Shown here: in pieces, positions 16,759 through 25,180 of the stretch
Layout of the letters: the number at the start of each line of letters is the position of its first letter
Position numbering within the stretch: position 1 is the stretch's first letter
Source of the DNA: an uncultured Aquimarina sp.
Lineage (GTDB): Bacteria > Bacteroidota > Bacteroidia > Flavobacteriales > Flavobacteriaceae
Assembly (NCBI GenBank): GCA_947503135.1
Contig: CANNCQ010000027.1
Span: 1 to 36,603 of the forward strand
Reading direction: 5' to 3'
DNA: 36,603 nt
Made by a program: the position numbers and the translations under genes
The notes under the pieces: generated by a model
What the model was told of the DNA's origin: nothing
What the model saw: only the letters and a program-made list of their open reading frames with translations
Databases searched by the model: none

Positions 16759-16771
16759 AAAAGTACTTTTG
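16759..16771 (+). promoter_or_regulatory. -7 element of the SRPBCC-SDR-photolyase operon
   Basis: TACTTTTG (16764-16771) matches TAnnTTTG and ends 4 bases before the ATG at 16776, suggesting a leaderless transcript. It is embedded in AAAAGTACTTTTGAATT, which resembles one half of the palindromes at the creD operon. Cross-regulation is possible but the CAAAG half is absent. No -33 TTG at normal spacing. Confidence 0.45.
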
Positions 16772-16775
16772 AATT

Positions 16776-17228
16776 ATGAAAACCTATAAACTCGTTGGTG
16801 AAATAGAGTTACCAGTATCATTAAATGACGCTTGGAATTTTTTTTCAAACCCTAATAATTTAGGAAAAATTATGCCTTCGGATATGGATTTTAAAGTTAT
16901 AGAAGGTGCTACATTGCCTCTTTATGAAGGTCAAATTATAGAATATTCGGTAACTCCTTTACCTGCTTTTAAAACCACATGGATATCGGAAATTAGTCAT
17001 ATTAATGAACCTTACTTTTTTGTTGATACACAATTGGAAGGACCTTACAAACTTTGGCATCACAAACACTTTTTAGAAGCTACTCCTAACGGAACAAAAA
17101 TAACCGACGTAGTACATTATCAAGTTCCTTTGGGGTTTATTGGCAGGCTTTTACACCCTATCATCATCAAACCCAAACTCGATAAAATTTTTGAACACCG
17201 AACACAACAAATTAAAGCACTATTTTAA
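16776..17228 (+). CDS. SRPBCC-family ligand-binding domain protein
   Basis: 150 residues, START/SRPBCC (polyketide cyclase-like) fold. The pattern is typical: IELPVSLNDAWNFFSNPNNLGKIMP at the start (strand and first helix), central strands FKTTWISEISHI and YKLWHHKHFLEA, and a long C-terminal helix (LDKIFEHRTQQIKALF). Such proteins bind hydrophobic ligands in a deep cavity. The ligand is unknown. It is the first gene of a plus-strand operon with an SDR (10 bases on) and a photolyase (6 bases further). This association recurs near bacterial photolyases, so a role linked to light or UV response is plausible but unproven. Confidence 0.85.
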   Translation: MKTYKLVGEIELPVSLNDAWNFFSNPNNLGKIMPSDMDFKVIEGATLPLYEGQIIEYSVTPLPAFKTTWISEISHINEPYFFVDTQLEGPYKLWHHKHFLEATPNGTKITDVVHYQVPLGFIGRLLHPIIIKPKLDKIFEHRTQQIKALF

Positions 17229-17238
17229 ATTCCCATAA

Positions 17239-17931
17239 ATGAAAAATATACTACTTATAGGAGGATCTTACGGCATAGGTGCTGAGATTGCCTCACAACT
17301 TAACATTGAATCTAACGTATTTATAGCTTCTCGTACTAACGAAAACTTACCTACTGGAGCAACTTATCTTAAGTTTGATGCTACAGAAAACAGCATAAAC
17401 GATTTGGATTTGCCCGATACTATTGATGGGTTGGTTTATTGTCCTGGTAGCATTAATCTAAAACCTTTTAGCATGTTAAAACCGGAGGCTTTTTTGGAGG
17501 ATTTACAATTAAATTTTTTATCGCTAGTTCAAATATTAAAAGATTTACACCCTAAACTTAAAGCTTCACAACAAGCAAGTGTTGTTGTTTTTAGCACTGT
17601 TGCTGTTAAAGTAGGCATGCCTTTTCACACAAGTGTTGCTGCTGCAAAAGGTGCTTTAGAAGGTTTTTCTAAGTCACTGGCTGCCGAGTGGGCGCCTACA
17701 ATTCGTGTAAATGTGATTGCGCCTTCATTAACCGATACTCCTTTAGCTAAACGCTTATTAGGTAACGAGAAAAAGAAAGAAAAAATGGACGAACGCCACC
17801 CTTTAAAACGTGTTGGAGAAGTAGAAGATATTGCCAACATGGCCACTTTTTTGCTTTCTAACAAATCATCGTGGATGACAGGCCAAATATTAGGTGTTGA
17901 TGGGGGAATGAGCACATTAAATCTAAGTTAA
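17239..17931 (+). CDS. SDR-family protein lacking the catalytic tyrosine
   Basis: 230 residues, short-chain dehydrogenase/reductase fold. The cofactor motif is GGSYGIG (8-14). The usual NNAG is replaced by YCPG (67-70). The lysine of YxxxK is kept (Lys137), but the tyrosine position is Val133 (SVAAAK), so the normal proton donor is missing. C-terminal RVNVIAPSLTDTPLA and SSWMTGQILGVDGGMS are typical of classical SDRs. It may bind a nucleotide without standard dehydrogenase activity, or use another residue. It sits between the SRPBCC gene and the photolyase with gaps of 10 and 6 bases, so all three are co-transcribed. The substrate is unknown. Confidence 0.85.
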   Translation: MKNILLIGGSYGIGAEIASQLNIESNVFIASRTNENLPTGATYLKFDATENSINDLDLPDTIDGLVYCPGSINLKPFSMLKPEAFLEDLQLNFLSLVQILKDLHPKLKASQQASVVVFSTVAVKVGMPFHTSVAAAKGALEGFSKSLAAEWAPTIRVNVIAPSLTDTPLAKRLLGNEKKKEKMDERHPLKRVGEVEDIANMATFLLSNKSSWMTGQILGVDGGMSTLNLS

Positions 17932-17937
17932 GCCGTT

Positions 17938-19236
17938 ATGGAAATTGCTGTTTTTTGGTTCCGTAGAGATTTACGATTAAATGACAATACAGGTCTTTTT
18001 TTCGCGCTGATCGAAAATAAAAACGTACTGCCTATTTTTATTTTTGATGAAGAAATTTTAAATAAACTTCCTAAAAATGACTCACGTGTAACTTTTATAC
18101 ACGAATCCTTAGAGGAAATTCGTACCGAATTGCACAAACATAAAAGGGAACTTTCTATTTACCATGGAACGCCAAAAGTGATTTTTAAAGATTTAATCGA
18201 AAATTATTCTATTACTAAAGTATATACCAATAGAGATTACGAACCTTACGCACAAGAAAGAGATGAGGAAATTCAAACACTACTAACTTCAAAAAACATC
18301 GAATTTGAAGTGTATAAAGATCAAGTGTTTTTTGAGAAAAATGAAATCGTAAAAGGTGATGGCACCCCCTATGTTGTTTATACACCTTACAAAAACAAAT
18401 GGAAGGAAAACTTTAGAAATCAAAAATTAAAACAATTTAAAAGTGAAGAAAAGCTAGAGAATTTAATTTTAGACTTTAATTTTCAATATAAGAGCTTAAA
18501 AGATTTGGGATTTACAAAAGGCAAACATAAAGTATTCCCCCTCAAAGCGACTCCCCAACTTATTGAAGATTATGAAGACACTCGTGATTTTCCAGCAAAA
18601 ACATACGGAACTTCCAAATCGGCACCTCATCTTCGTTTTGGAACGGTAAGTGTTCGAGAATTGCTTAAAAAAGCCGTTGCTCAAAAAAATGAAATATTTT
18701 GGTCGGAACTAATTTGGCGTGAATTTTTCATGCAAATTTTATGGCACTTCCCCCGTACACATAAGGAAGCGTTTAAAGCCAAATACGATCGTATTGAATG
18801 GAGAAACAATGAAGTAGAATTTGATAAATGGAAAACTGGAACTACTGGCTATCCGTTAGTAGATGCCGGCATGCGAGAATTAAATGAAACTGGTTATATG
18901 CACAACCGAGTACGTATGCTTGTAGGTAGTTTTTTATGTAAGCACCTACTTATCGATTGGCGTTGGGGCGAAGCTTATTTTGCTGAAAAGTTATTGGATT
19001 ACGATATGTCAGCAAATGTAGGAAACTGGCAATGGGTAGCAGGTTCCGGTGTTGATGCTTCTCCTTATTTTAGAATTTTCAACCCCACCACTCAAATTAA
19101 AAAATTTGATAAAGATCATATATACATTAAAAAGTGGGTTACAGATCTTGAAGAGTTAACCTATCCTCAACCTATGGTAGATCATAAAATGGCTCGTGAA
19201 CGCTGTTTGGAAACCTATAAAAAAGCTATGAACTAA
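17938..19236 (+). CDS. phrB: Deoxyribodipyrimidine photo-lyase (class I CPD photolyase / cryptochrome family)
   Basis: 432 residues. Flavoprotein that uses blue or near-UV light to split cyclobutane pyrimidine dimers in DNA. The N-terminal alpha/beta antenna-binding domain begins AVFWFRRDLRLNDNTGLF. The C-terminal helical FAD domain contains WSELIWREFFMQILWHFP, TGYPLVDAGMREL, GYMHNRVRMLVGSFL, LIDWRWGEAYFAEKLLDYD and NVGNWQWVAGSG. The tryptophans that carry electrons to FAD and the Asn-rich adenine-contacting region are visible. It is slightly shorter than E. coli PhrB (about 470), mainly in loops. CPD specificity is the likeliest reading, although related cryptochromes cannot be excluded by eye. 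Last gene of the SRPBCC-SDR-photolyase operon. Confidence 0.92.
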   Translation: MEIAVFWFRRDLRLNDNTGLFFALIENKNVLPIFIFDEEILNKLPKNDSRVTFIHESLEEIRTELHKHKRELSIYHGTPKVIFKDLIENYSITKVYTNRDYEPYAQERDEEIQTLLTSKNIEFEVYKDQVFFEKNEIVKGDGTPYVVYTPYKNKWKENFRNQKLKQFKSEEKLENLILDFNFQYKSLKDLGFTKGKHKVFPLKATPQLIEDYEDTRDFPAKTYGTSKSAPHLRFGTVSVRELLKKAVAQKNEIFWSELIWREFFMQILWHFPRTHKEAFKAKYDRIEWRNNEVEFDKWKTGTTGYPLVDAGMRELNETGYMHNRVRMLVGSFLCKHLLIDWRWGEAYFAEKLLDYDMSANVGNWQWVAGSGVDASPYFRIFNPTTQIKKFDKDHIYIKKWVTDLEELTYPQPMVDHKMARERCLETYKKAMN

Positions 19237-19267
19237 CTCTATCATATAAAAAAATTGATTTGATTTG

Positions 19268-19275
19268 TAATTTTG
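19268..19275 (+). promoter_or_regulatory. -7 element of mscS
   Basis: TAATTTTG matches TAnnTTTG exactly. It contains the TTG that would be an upstream start (19273), so translation from there would precede the transcription start. This supports the ATG at 19312, with a leader of about 30 bases. Confidence 0.5.
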
Positions 19276-19311
19276 GACTCAAAAAAGTTAATTTGTAATA
19301 AATTTCTACAA

Positions 19312-20172
19312 ATGATTCAAGAAGCTACCACAAATCAAAACATTGATAGTATTTCATCTAAAATACAAGGTTATGGAGAAATTGCATTAGATAATGTAAT
19401 TACGTTTACTCCTAAAATAATTCTTGCTGCATTAATATTATGGATCGGTTTTAAACTGATAAAAAAAGTAGGTAATTTACTTTTCAAAGGTCTTGAAAAA
19501 ATGCAGGTTTCTGACACAATGAAACCTTTCATTATTTCATTAGTTGAAACCGTCTTGAAAATAGCAATTTTATTAATTTCAGTTTCGATACTAGGCGCTA
19601 AATTATCTGGACTAATTACTATTGTTGCTGCTATGGGATTTGCCATAGGTATTGCATTACAAGGAAGTCTTGGTAATTTTGCTTCGGGTATATTAATACT
19701 TTTTCTAAAGCCTTATGAAGTTGGCGATTGGATCCAAATAGATGATAAATTTGGAAAAGTTACCGAAATAGCAATCTTTAACACCTTGTTACTTACCCCT
19801 GGAAACAAAACGCTTATTGTCCCTAATTCTAAAATTACAGACGATGTGGTAACTAATTATTCCAAAGAAGGTATCGTTAGGTTAGAACTTAACGTTCACA
19901 TTCCTTATGCTGAAGATTTTCCAAGAGTTAAGCAAATTATACAAGAGGAATTAAAAAACTTAAAAAGTGTTTTAAACCAACCTGCACCAGAAATTGGAAT
20001 CGAAAACTTTGATAGTCATAATATAACCTTAGCCATACGCCCCTTTGTAGAGCCTAGTGAATACTGGACTGCTACTTTCGAAACCAATGAAGCTATAAAA
20101 CGCATATTTAATGAAAATAGCGTTAAAGTTGCTTACTCAGAAGGCGTAGAGCTTGGTAGTATTGGTAAGTAG
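19312..20172 (+). CDS. mscS: Small-conductance mechanosensitive channel MscS family
   Basis: 286 residues from the ATG at 19312. MscS proteins are homoheptameric inner-membrane channels that open under membrane tension and release solutes on osmotic downshock. Three transmembrane helices are visible: about 30-46 (IILAALILWIGFKLI), 73-98 (ISLVETVLKIAILLISVSIL) and the Gly/Ala-rich pore helix TM3 (about 100-130, AAMGFAIGIALQGSLGNFASG). The conserved beta domain follows (PYEVGDWIQIDDKFGKV, LLTPGNKTLIVPNSKI), then the C-terminal alpha/beta part. Length matches E. coli MscS (286). It follows the photolyase by 75 bases with its own promoter element. Confidence 0.92.
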   Translation: MIQEATTNQNIDSISSKIQGYGEIALDNVITFTPKIILAALILWIGFKLIKKVGNLLFKGLEKMQVSDTMKPFIISLVETVLKIAILLISVSILGAKLSGLITIVAAMGFAIGIALQGSLGNFASGILILFLKPYEVGDWIQIDDKFGKVTEIAIFNTLLLTPGNKTLIVPNSKITDDVVTNYSKEGIVRLELNVHIPYAEDFPRVKQIIQEELKNLKSVLNQPAPEIGIENFDSHNITLAIRPFVEPSEYWTATFETNEAIKRIFNENSVKVAYSEGVELGSIGK

Positions 20173-20183
20173 TTTTATTTTAA

Positions 20184-20897
20184 CTACAATTGAATCCCAA
20201 AACCAATATTAATAATAGGAGCTTCAGTTTGCCTAGTTACTGAGGTTTGATCTCCATTTCTTGAAGTAAACGCAATTTCTTCAAATCTATTTAAGTTTTG
20301 ACTTAACTGTAATGAGATAAAACCATCTAATTTTGAATTTAAAGTAATCCTTTGTTTTGCTTTTAGGAAAATCTCAAAAGAAACATCCGTATACTTCTCC
20401 TCAATATCAAACTCCTCAATATCATTTGAATTATTCTGAAATAATTCATCATCATTACTTGAAAAAAAAATTAATCTGGATAAATCTAATTTAAAAAGCT
20501 CCTTTGCGGAAAGTAATATATTAACAGCTATACCACTTCCGAGTGAAAAACGTTTTTTCTCTCCTAGATGAAAATTAATCCCTAAAGGCAAAACCAAATC
20601 GGATGTTTTTCTAAATAAATCTACTCTTGCCGAGTTTTCCTCATCTATCGAAAAACGATTTAAATCATAACCCAAACCAAAATCTAACGAAATCAAATCA
20701 TTCGCTCTATAATTTAAATTTGACTGTAAAAAGAATCCTATCGCAGGCTTTGATTCTTATGAAGAAAAGCTTCTTTCACTAGAATCTTGAAACGTAGAAA
20801 TAGTAGGACCACCTGAAAACTCCACAGTTAGTTTTTTTTGACTAAAAGCGTTTGTAAATAGCATCAAAAATGATGCTATTAATACCGTTTTTCTCAT
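20184..20897 (-). pseudogene. Outer-membrane beta-barrel protein gene interrupted by an in-frame stop
   Basis: The ATG at 20897 opens a frame of 238 codons with a good signal peptide (MRKTVLIASFLMLFTNAFSQ). Codon 47 is TAA (20757-20759), after SERSFSS. Without it the frame runs on unbroken to the stop at 20184, through EFSGGPT upstream and LDFGLGYDLNRF, PLGINFHLGEKKRFSLGSG, SLQLSQNLNRF and PIINIGFGIQL downstream, a small outer-membrane barrel pattern. The open part after the stop has only a TTG (20696) as a start and no signal peptide, so it is not an independent gene. One base change (for example C, A or G to T in CAA, AAA or GAA) would restore the frame. Recent pseudogene, nonsense suppression or a sequencing error are all possible. 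Ends 11 bases from mscS; lies 14 bases downstream of proS. Confidence 0.75.
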
Positions 20898-20911
20898 AAT
20901 TATTTTCAATT

Positions 20912-22390
20912 TTAATAAGCTTTTGCAAACAAAACCCTTGTGTTTGAAGGCTCACCTGTTAACACACATTTCCCTATCTCTTCTTTAAATTCAAAAGGAA
21001 TACAACGTATGGTTGCTTTAGTTAGTTCTTTAATTTTATCTTCTGTCTTAGCAGTACCATCCCAATGTGCCGAAATAAAACCTCCTTTATTTTCTAAGAC
21101 CTCTTTAAATTCTTCAAAAGAATTCACTTCTGTAATATGCGAATCTCTATAGGTTAAAGCTTTTGAATACAAGCTTTCTTGAATTTCTTTTAATAAAGCG
21201 TCTATATGTTCTGCCAAACCTTCATTAGGCACCGCTGTTTTCGTAAGGGTATCTCTACGTGCCAACTCTACCTGTCCTTTGGCTAAATCTTTAGGACCAA
21301 TAGCAATACGTAACGGAACTCCTTGTAATTCATATTGCGCAAATTTAGCTCCAGGTCGATGCGTATCTCTGTTATCAAATTTTACGGTAATACCCTTAGC
21401 TCGTAGTTCTTTTACAATCTCATTAGCTTTAACCGAAATTTCTTCAAGCTGCTCTTCTCCTTTATATATAGGAACAATAACCACCTGTATAGGTGCTAAG
21501 TTAGGTGGCAATACTAATCCTTGATCGTCACTGTGTGTCATAATCAAAGCCCCCATTAAACGGGTAGACACTCCCCAAGAAGTTGCCCAAACATATTCTT
21601 GCTTGCCTTCCTTAGTCGCATATTTTACATCAAAAGCTTTTGAAAAATTCTGCCCTAAGAAGTGAGAAGTTCCAGCTTGCAAGGCTTTTCCATCTTGCAT
21701 TAAAGCTTCAATACAATACGTATCATCGGCACCTGCAAAACGTTCACTTTCGGTTTTACGACCTTGTACTACTGGTATTGCCATAAAATCTTGCACAAAA
21801 TTAGCATATATCTCATTCATCTGAGCTGTTTCAGCGATAGCTTCTGTTTTGGATGCATGCGCTGTATGCCCTTCTTGCCATAAAAATTCAGCAGTTCGTA
21901 AAAACAAGCGCGTACGCATTTCCCAACGTACCACATTTGCCCATTGATTTACCAAAAGAGGTAAATCTCGGTAAGATTGAATCCATCCTTTATAAGTATT
22001 CCAAATAATTGCTTCGGAAGTAGGGCGCACAATCAGTTCTTCTTCTAATTTGGCATCGGGATCAGCAATTAACTTACTAGAATCATTAGGGTCTGTTTTT
22101 AATCGGTAGTGGGTAACCACGGCACATTCCTTAGCAAAACCTTCTGCATTTTTTTCCTCGGCTTCAAACAGGCTTTTAGGAACAAATAAAGGAAAATAGG
22201 CATTTTGATGTCCTGTTTCTTTAAATTTCTTATCTAATTCTGCCTGCATTTTCTCCCAAATAGCATAACCATAAGGTTTAATAACCATACAACCTCGTAC
22301 TGCCGAATTTTCCGCCAAGTCTGCCTTGACTACTAATTCATTATACCATTTAGAATAATCTTCACTACGTTTTGTTAAACCTTTCCCCAT
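20912..22390 (-). CDS. proS: Prolyl-tRNA synthetase (archaeal/eukaryotic-like type)
   Basis: 492 residues. Class II aminoacyl-tRNA synthetase that charges tRNA-Pro. It is the short type without the INS editing domain between motifs 2 and 3. Motif 1 region [17 protein letters not shown]; motif 2 [39 protein letters not shown]; motif 3 [25 protein letters not shown]. An anticodon-binding domain follows ([15 protein letters not shown] ... [15 protein letters not shown]) and a C-terminal domain ending in LFAKAY, with the terminal Tyr typical of this type. The window also encodes tRNA-Pro(UGG) at 33266. It has its own promoter at 22445-22475, and the broken barrel gene lies directly downstream. 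Confidence 0.96.
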   Translation of the reverse strand: MGKGLTKRSEDYSKWYNELVVKADLAENSAVRGCMVIKPYGYAIWEKMQAELDKKFKETGHQNAYFPLFVPKSLFEAEEKNAEGFAKECAVVTHYRLKTDPNDSSKLIADPDAKLEEELIVRPTSEAIIWNTYKGWIQSYRDLPLLVNQWANVVRWEMRTRLFLRTAEFLWQEGHTAHASKTEAIAETAQMNEIYANFVQDFMAIPVVQGRKTESERFAGADDTYCIEALMQDGKALQAGTSHFLGQNFSKAFDVKYATKEGKQEYVWATSWGVSTRLMGALIMTHSDDQGLVLPPNLAPIQVVIVPIYKGEEQLEEISVKANEIVKELRAKGITVKFDNRDTHRPGAKFAQYELQGVPLRIAIGPKDLAKGQVELARRDTLTKTAVPNEGLAEHIDALLKEIQESLYSKALTYRDSHITEVNSFEEFKEVLENKGGFISAHWDGTAKTEDKIKELTKATIRCIPFEFKEEIGKCVLTGEPSNTRVLFAKAY

Positions 22391-22427
22391 AGACCTTAAT
22401 TTGGCACAACTATTGTGCTTTAAATAT

Positions 22428-22435
22428 TAAATTTG
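22428..22435 (+). promoter_or_regulatory. -7 element of the Arg/Ser-rich lipoprotein gene
   Basis: TAAATTTG matches TAnnTTTG. TTTG at 22400-22403 could be the -33 box but the spacing (24) is long. It is interleaved with the proS promoter on the other strand. Confidence 0.4.
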
Positions 22436-22444
22436 AAGTTAGCG

Positions 22445-22475
22445 CAAAACTAACTAAATTTAAGAAGTTCAACAA
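22445..22475 (-). promoter_or_regulatory. Promoter of proS
   Basis: On the minus strand TTGTTG (22470-22475) is followed by TAGTTTTG (22445-22452), with 17 or 20 bases between depending on which TTG is used. Both boxes match the Bacteroidota consensus. The leader would be about 50 bases. Confidence 0.65.
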
Positions 22476-22489
22476 TTAAAAATAATGTT

Positions 22490-23506
22490 ATGCGAAATAC
22501 ATCAATCAAAGCTCCCCAAATAATTACTAGACTGAGCATCTTATTATTCGTTGGACTGTTAAGCTCCTGTGGAAGCTACGCTCCGGTAAGTTACGATAAC
22601 GATGGAATTTACACTCCTACTTCACAACAAAAACGACCTGCCGTTTCTCAAACTCAAAACAACACAAACCAAAATACTACCTCAACTGTTTTTTCTCAAC
22701 AACTGAATGATTATTCTTTGATAGGTGATGACAACGAAGTTTTTACAGATGTCGAAAGTTATTCTAGTCAAGAATATAGCTCCAATAACCAAGATGCCTC
22801 TTTTGGGTCAAGACCAAGTTGGAATGATAGTTATTCGGATACTCAAGCCAATGTTAATATTAATGCTGGTTGGGGGTTCAATAATTTTAGTCCTTTCGGA
22901 CCTTTTAGTTATGGAGGATTTAATCGATTTGGTAGATTTAATAACTTTGGACATTTCGGTTTTGGATTTAATAATTTCGGAGGGTATTACAATCCTTTTT
23001 TCCACGGTCCTTTTGTAAGAAACGGTTTTTACGGAGGTTTTTATAATGGATTCTACGGAAATGGTTTCTTTTTTAACCGCTCTTTCAACAATAATAGATT
23101 CTATGCTAACCGTTTCTATAACAATTCTAGAAGAGTTTACTCTCCTCGATATAGCGCAAGATCATCAAACAACCGAAACTACACCCCTAGACGTACCGTT
23201 AACAGTAGAAGCGGACGTATAAACAATTCGAATAATAGAAGATACACTCCAAGACGTGCTACAACCACTAATAGAAGCGGCCGCACTAATAACTCGTCTA
23301 ATAACAGAAGTTATACTCCTAGGCGCTCAAATTCTAGCAACAGCAGTGCACGTACAAATAGCTCATCTAGCAGATCTAGAACTTACACTCCTAGATCGTC
23401 GAGTTCTAACAATCGTAGTTACCGCTCTAACTCTTCTACAAGAAGTAGCAGAAGCTACACCCCTAGAAGATCTAGTAGCAGCTCTAGAAGTTACCGAAGA
23501 AGGTAA
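22490..23506 (+). CDS. Low-complexity lipoprotein with Gly/Phe/Asn and Arg/Ser/YTPRR-rich regions
   Basis: 338 residues. Signal peptide with a lipobox ending at Cys27 (VGLLSSC). A polar Gln/Asn/Ser-rich linker runs to about 120. A region of about 125-200 is rich in Phe, Gly, Asn and Tyr (FNRFGRFNNFGHFGFGFNN). The C-terminus, about 205-338, is almost only Ser, Arg, Asn, Thr and Tyr with YTPRR/YTPR recurring about five times, ending SYRRR. The tail is strongly basic. Similar flavobacterial proteins are often mislabelled vitellogenin-like because of composition. No fold or activity can be assigned. It might bind acidic polymers such as polysaccharide or DNA at the cell surface. It lies 23 bases upstream of a FadL-like porin, so they are probably co-transcribed. 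Confidence 0.8.
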   Translation: MRNTSIKAPQIITRLSILLFVGLLSSCGSYAPVSYDNDGIYTPTSQQKRPAVSQTQNNTNQNTTSTVFSQQLNDYSLIGDDNEVFTDVESYSSQEYSSNNQDASFGSRPSWNDSYSDTQANVNINAGWGFNNFSPFGPFSYGGFNRFGRFNNFGHFGFGFNNFGGYYNPFFHGPFVRNGFYGGFYNGFYGNGFFFNRSFNNNRFYANRFYNNSRRVYSPRYSARSSNNRNYTPRRTVNSRSGRINNSNNRRYTPRRATTTNRSGRTNNSSNNRSYTPRRSNSSNSSARTNSSSSRSRTYTPRSSSSNNRSYRSNSSTRSSRSYTPRRSSSSSRSYRRR

Positions 23507-23529
23507 TAGCCTTATAAAACTATCTTTAT

Positions 23530-25065
23530 ATGAAAAAAATATTCACTACATTTCTTAGTACAATAGTACTAGGCAGCATAATGTATGCTCAATCCACAAC
23601 TGAAATATTACAATTATCGCAAAACACAGCCTTAGGAACCGCTCGCTTTAACGGACTTAGCGGTGCCTTTGGAGCGCTAGGTGGTGACTTAACTGCCTTA
23701 ACCATAAACCCTGCGGGCTCTGCCGTATTTCAAAATTCTTACGGATCGGTTACTTTAGAACAAAATGGAACCTCTTCTGAAAGCAACTATTTTGGAGACA
23801 CTTCGAGAAATAATAACGCTAATTTAAATTTCAATCAAATTGGAGGCGTTTTAATTCTTAAAAACACCTCTGGCAATGGACCTTCAAAAATTTCCTTGGG
23901 GTTATCTTATAATAAGACTAATAATTTTAGAAATAGAATAAATTTTTCTGGAAACGCCAATAATAGTATTTCTGACTTTTTTGTTGGAGAAGCCAATGGT
24001 ATAGATTCCAATACGCTTTTATTACAGCCAGGTGAAAGTCTTCAAGATGCATATATAGCCATTGGAGAAAATCCTCTTTTAGGGTTTTCAGGACAACAAG
24101 GATTACTTGGATTTCAAGGTGAACTTATTGATAATACAGAAAATGGTAATGACCCTACTGTTTTTCAGTCTAATGTTAGGAATGATGACAATATTACCAG
24201 TACAGAACAAATCGTTGACATAGAAACTCGTGGCAATAGCGGAAAAGTAACCTTCAATTTTGGAGCTGAATTTAAAAAACGCTTTTATTTAGGTGCCAAT
24301 TTAAATATTCACAACTTAAATTATAATCGATCAGTTATTTATGATGAATCTGTAAACGGAAGCCTAATAGGCTCGCAAGGAATTACTAGAGCCATTTTTA
24401 TTAATGAAACAGAAACAAATGGAAATGGTTTTTCTTTGGATTTAGGAGCTATTGCTAAACTCTCCGATCAGGTTAGGCTGGGGTTAAGTTATCAAACTCC
24501 TACTTTTTATGAACTTCAAGATAGTTATTCTCAGCAATTAGAAACTTTTTTTAATGATGGCTCTTCTCAATTTGTAGATCCTAATATAATTATTGTACTG
24601 CCCGAGTATCAATTTAGAACTCCTGGAACACTATCGGGAAGTATTGCTTTTATCGCTGGAAAAAGAGGTCTATTAAGTGCACAATACTCCCGTAAAGATT
24701 TTTCTAACACGAAATTCACAAGCGATGGAGATGCTTTTGACGAATTAAACAATACTATTGAAGCCACTTTTAAAGCTACAAACACCTTTAGAGTTGGTGG
24801 TGAGTATCGTTACGAAAACTGGAGGTTACGAGGAGGTTTAAGTAAAATCACTTCCCCTTATAAAGACAGTCGCATAGCTGGTGATACCGATGGCTTTTCG
24901 CTAGGAGCAGGTTACAACTGGGGTAAATGGAAATTTGATGCAGCATTTAATAGAACAGTTACCGAACGTAGAGAAACTTTATTTGAAACTAACAATTTTG
25001 ATAATTCTGCCAATATCAACACAAGAAATAGTGCTGTGACCATGACATTGGGAGTTAATTTTTAA
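23530..25065 (+). CDS. OmpP1/FadL/TodX-family outer-membrane transporter
   Basis: 511 residues. The signal peptide ends at about MYAQ. The mature N-terminus ALGTARFNGLSGAFGALGGDLTALTINPAG is the conserved hatch region of FadL-like channels in Bacteroidota, with the NPAG motif. The rest is a long amphipathic strand pattern (KVTFNFGAEFKKRFYLGANLN, RVGGEYRYENWRLRGGLS, FSLGAGYNWGKWKFDAAFNR) ending in a final strand TMTLGVNF with a C-terminal Phe, as in outer-membrane barrels. These proteins move hydrophobic compounds such as fatty acids or aromatics across the outer membrane. The substrate is unknown. It follows the Arg/Ser-rich lipoprotein closely. Confidence 0.88.
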   Translation: MKKIFTTFLSTIVLGSIMYAQSTTEILQLSQNTALGTARFNGLSGAFGALGGDLTALTINPAGSAVFQNSYGSVTLEQNGTSSESNYFGDTSRNNNANLNFNQIGGVLILKNTSGNGPSKISLGLSYNKTNNFRNRINFSGNANNSISDFFVGEANGIDSNTLLLQPGESLQDAYIAIGENPLLGFSGQQGLLGFQGELIDNTENGNDPTVFQSNVRNDDNITSTEQIVDIETRGNSGKVTFNFGAEFKKRFYLGANLNIHNLNYNRSVIYDESVNGSLIGSQGITRAIFINETETNGNGFSLDLGAIAKLSDQVRLGLSYQTPTFYELQDSYSQQLETFFNDGSSQFVDPNIIIVLPEYQFRTPGTLSGSIAFIAGKRGLLSAQYSRKDFSNTKFTSDGDAFDELNNTIEATFKATNTFRVGGEYRYENWRLRGGLSKITSPYKDSRIAGDTDGFSLGAGYNWGKWKFDAAFNRTVTERRETLFETNNFDNSANINTRNSAVTMTLGVNF

Positions 25066-25125
25066 TAGTTTTAGATCTGTCAATAATCTTAGTCCATTTC
25101 CTTTTATCCTTTTTTAACAAAAGCG

Positions 25126-25133
25126 TATCTTTG
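25126..25133 (+). promoter_or_regulatory. -7 element of folE
   Basis: TATCTTTG matches TAnnTTTG exactly, 48 bases before the folE ATG. No TTG is seen at -33. Confidence 0.5.
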
Positions 25134-25180
25134 TGTGCTAAAAATTCGCCTAATTTTTAACGGCTTTAGACCTCAGCAGA

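Noticed and set aside
20184..20696. Separate 170-residue gene starting at 20696
   Set aside because: Its start would be TTG inside a barrel domain, with no signal peptide. The frame continues upstream through one stop to a proper signal peptide, so it is part of the interrupted gene.
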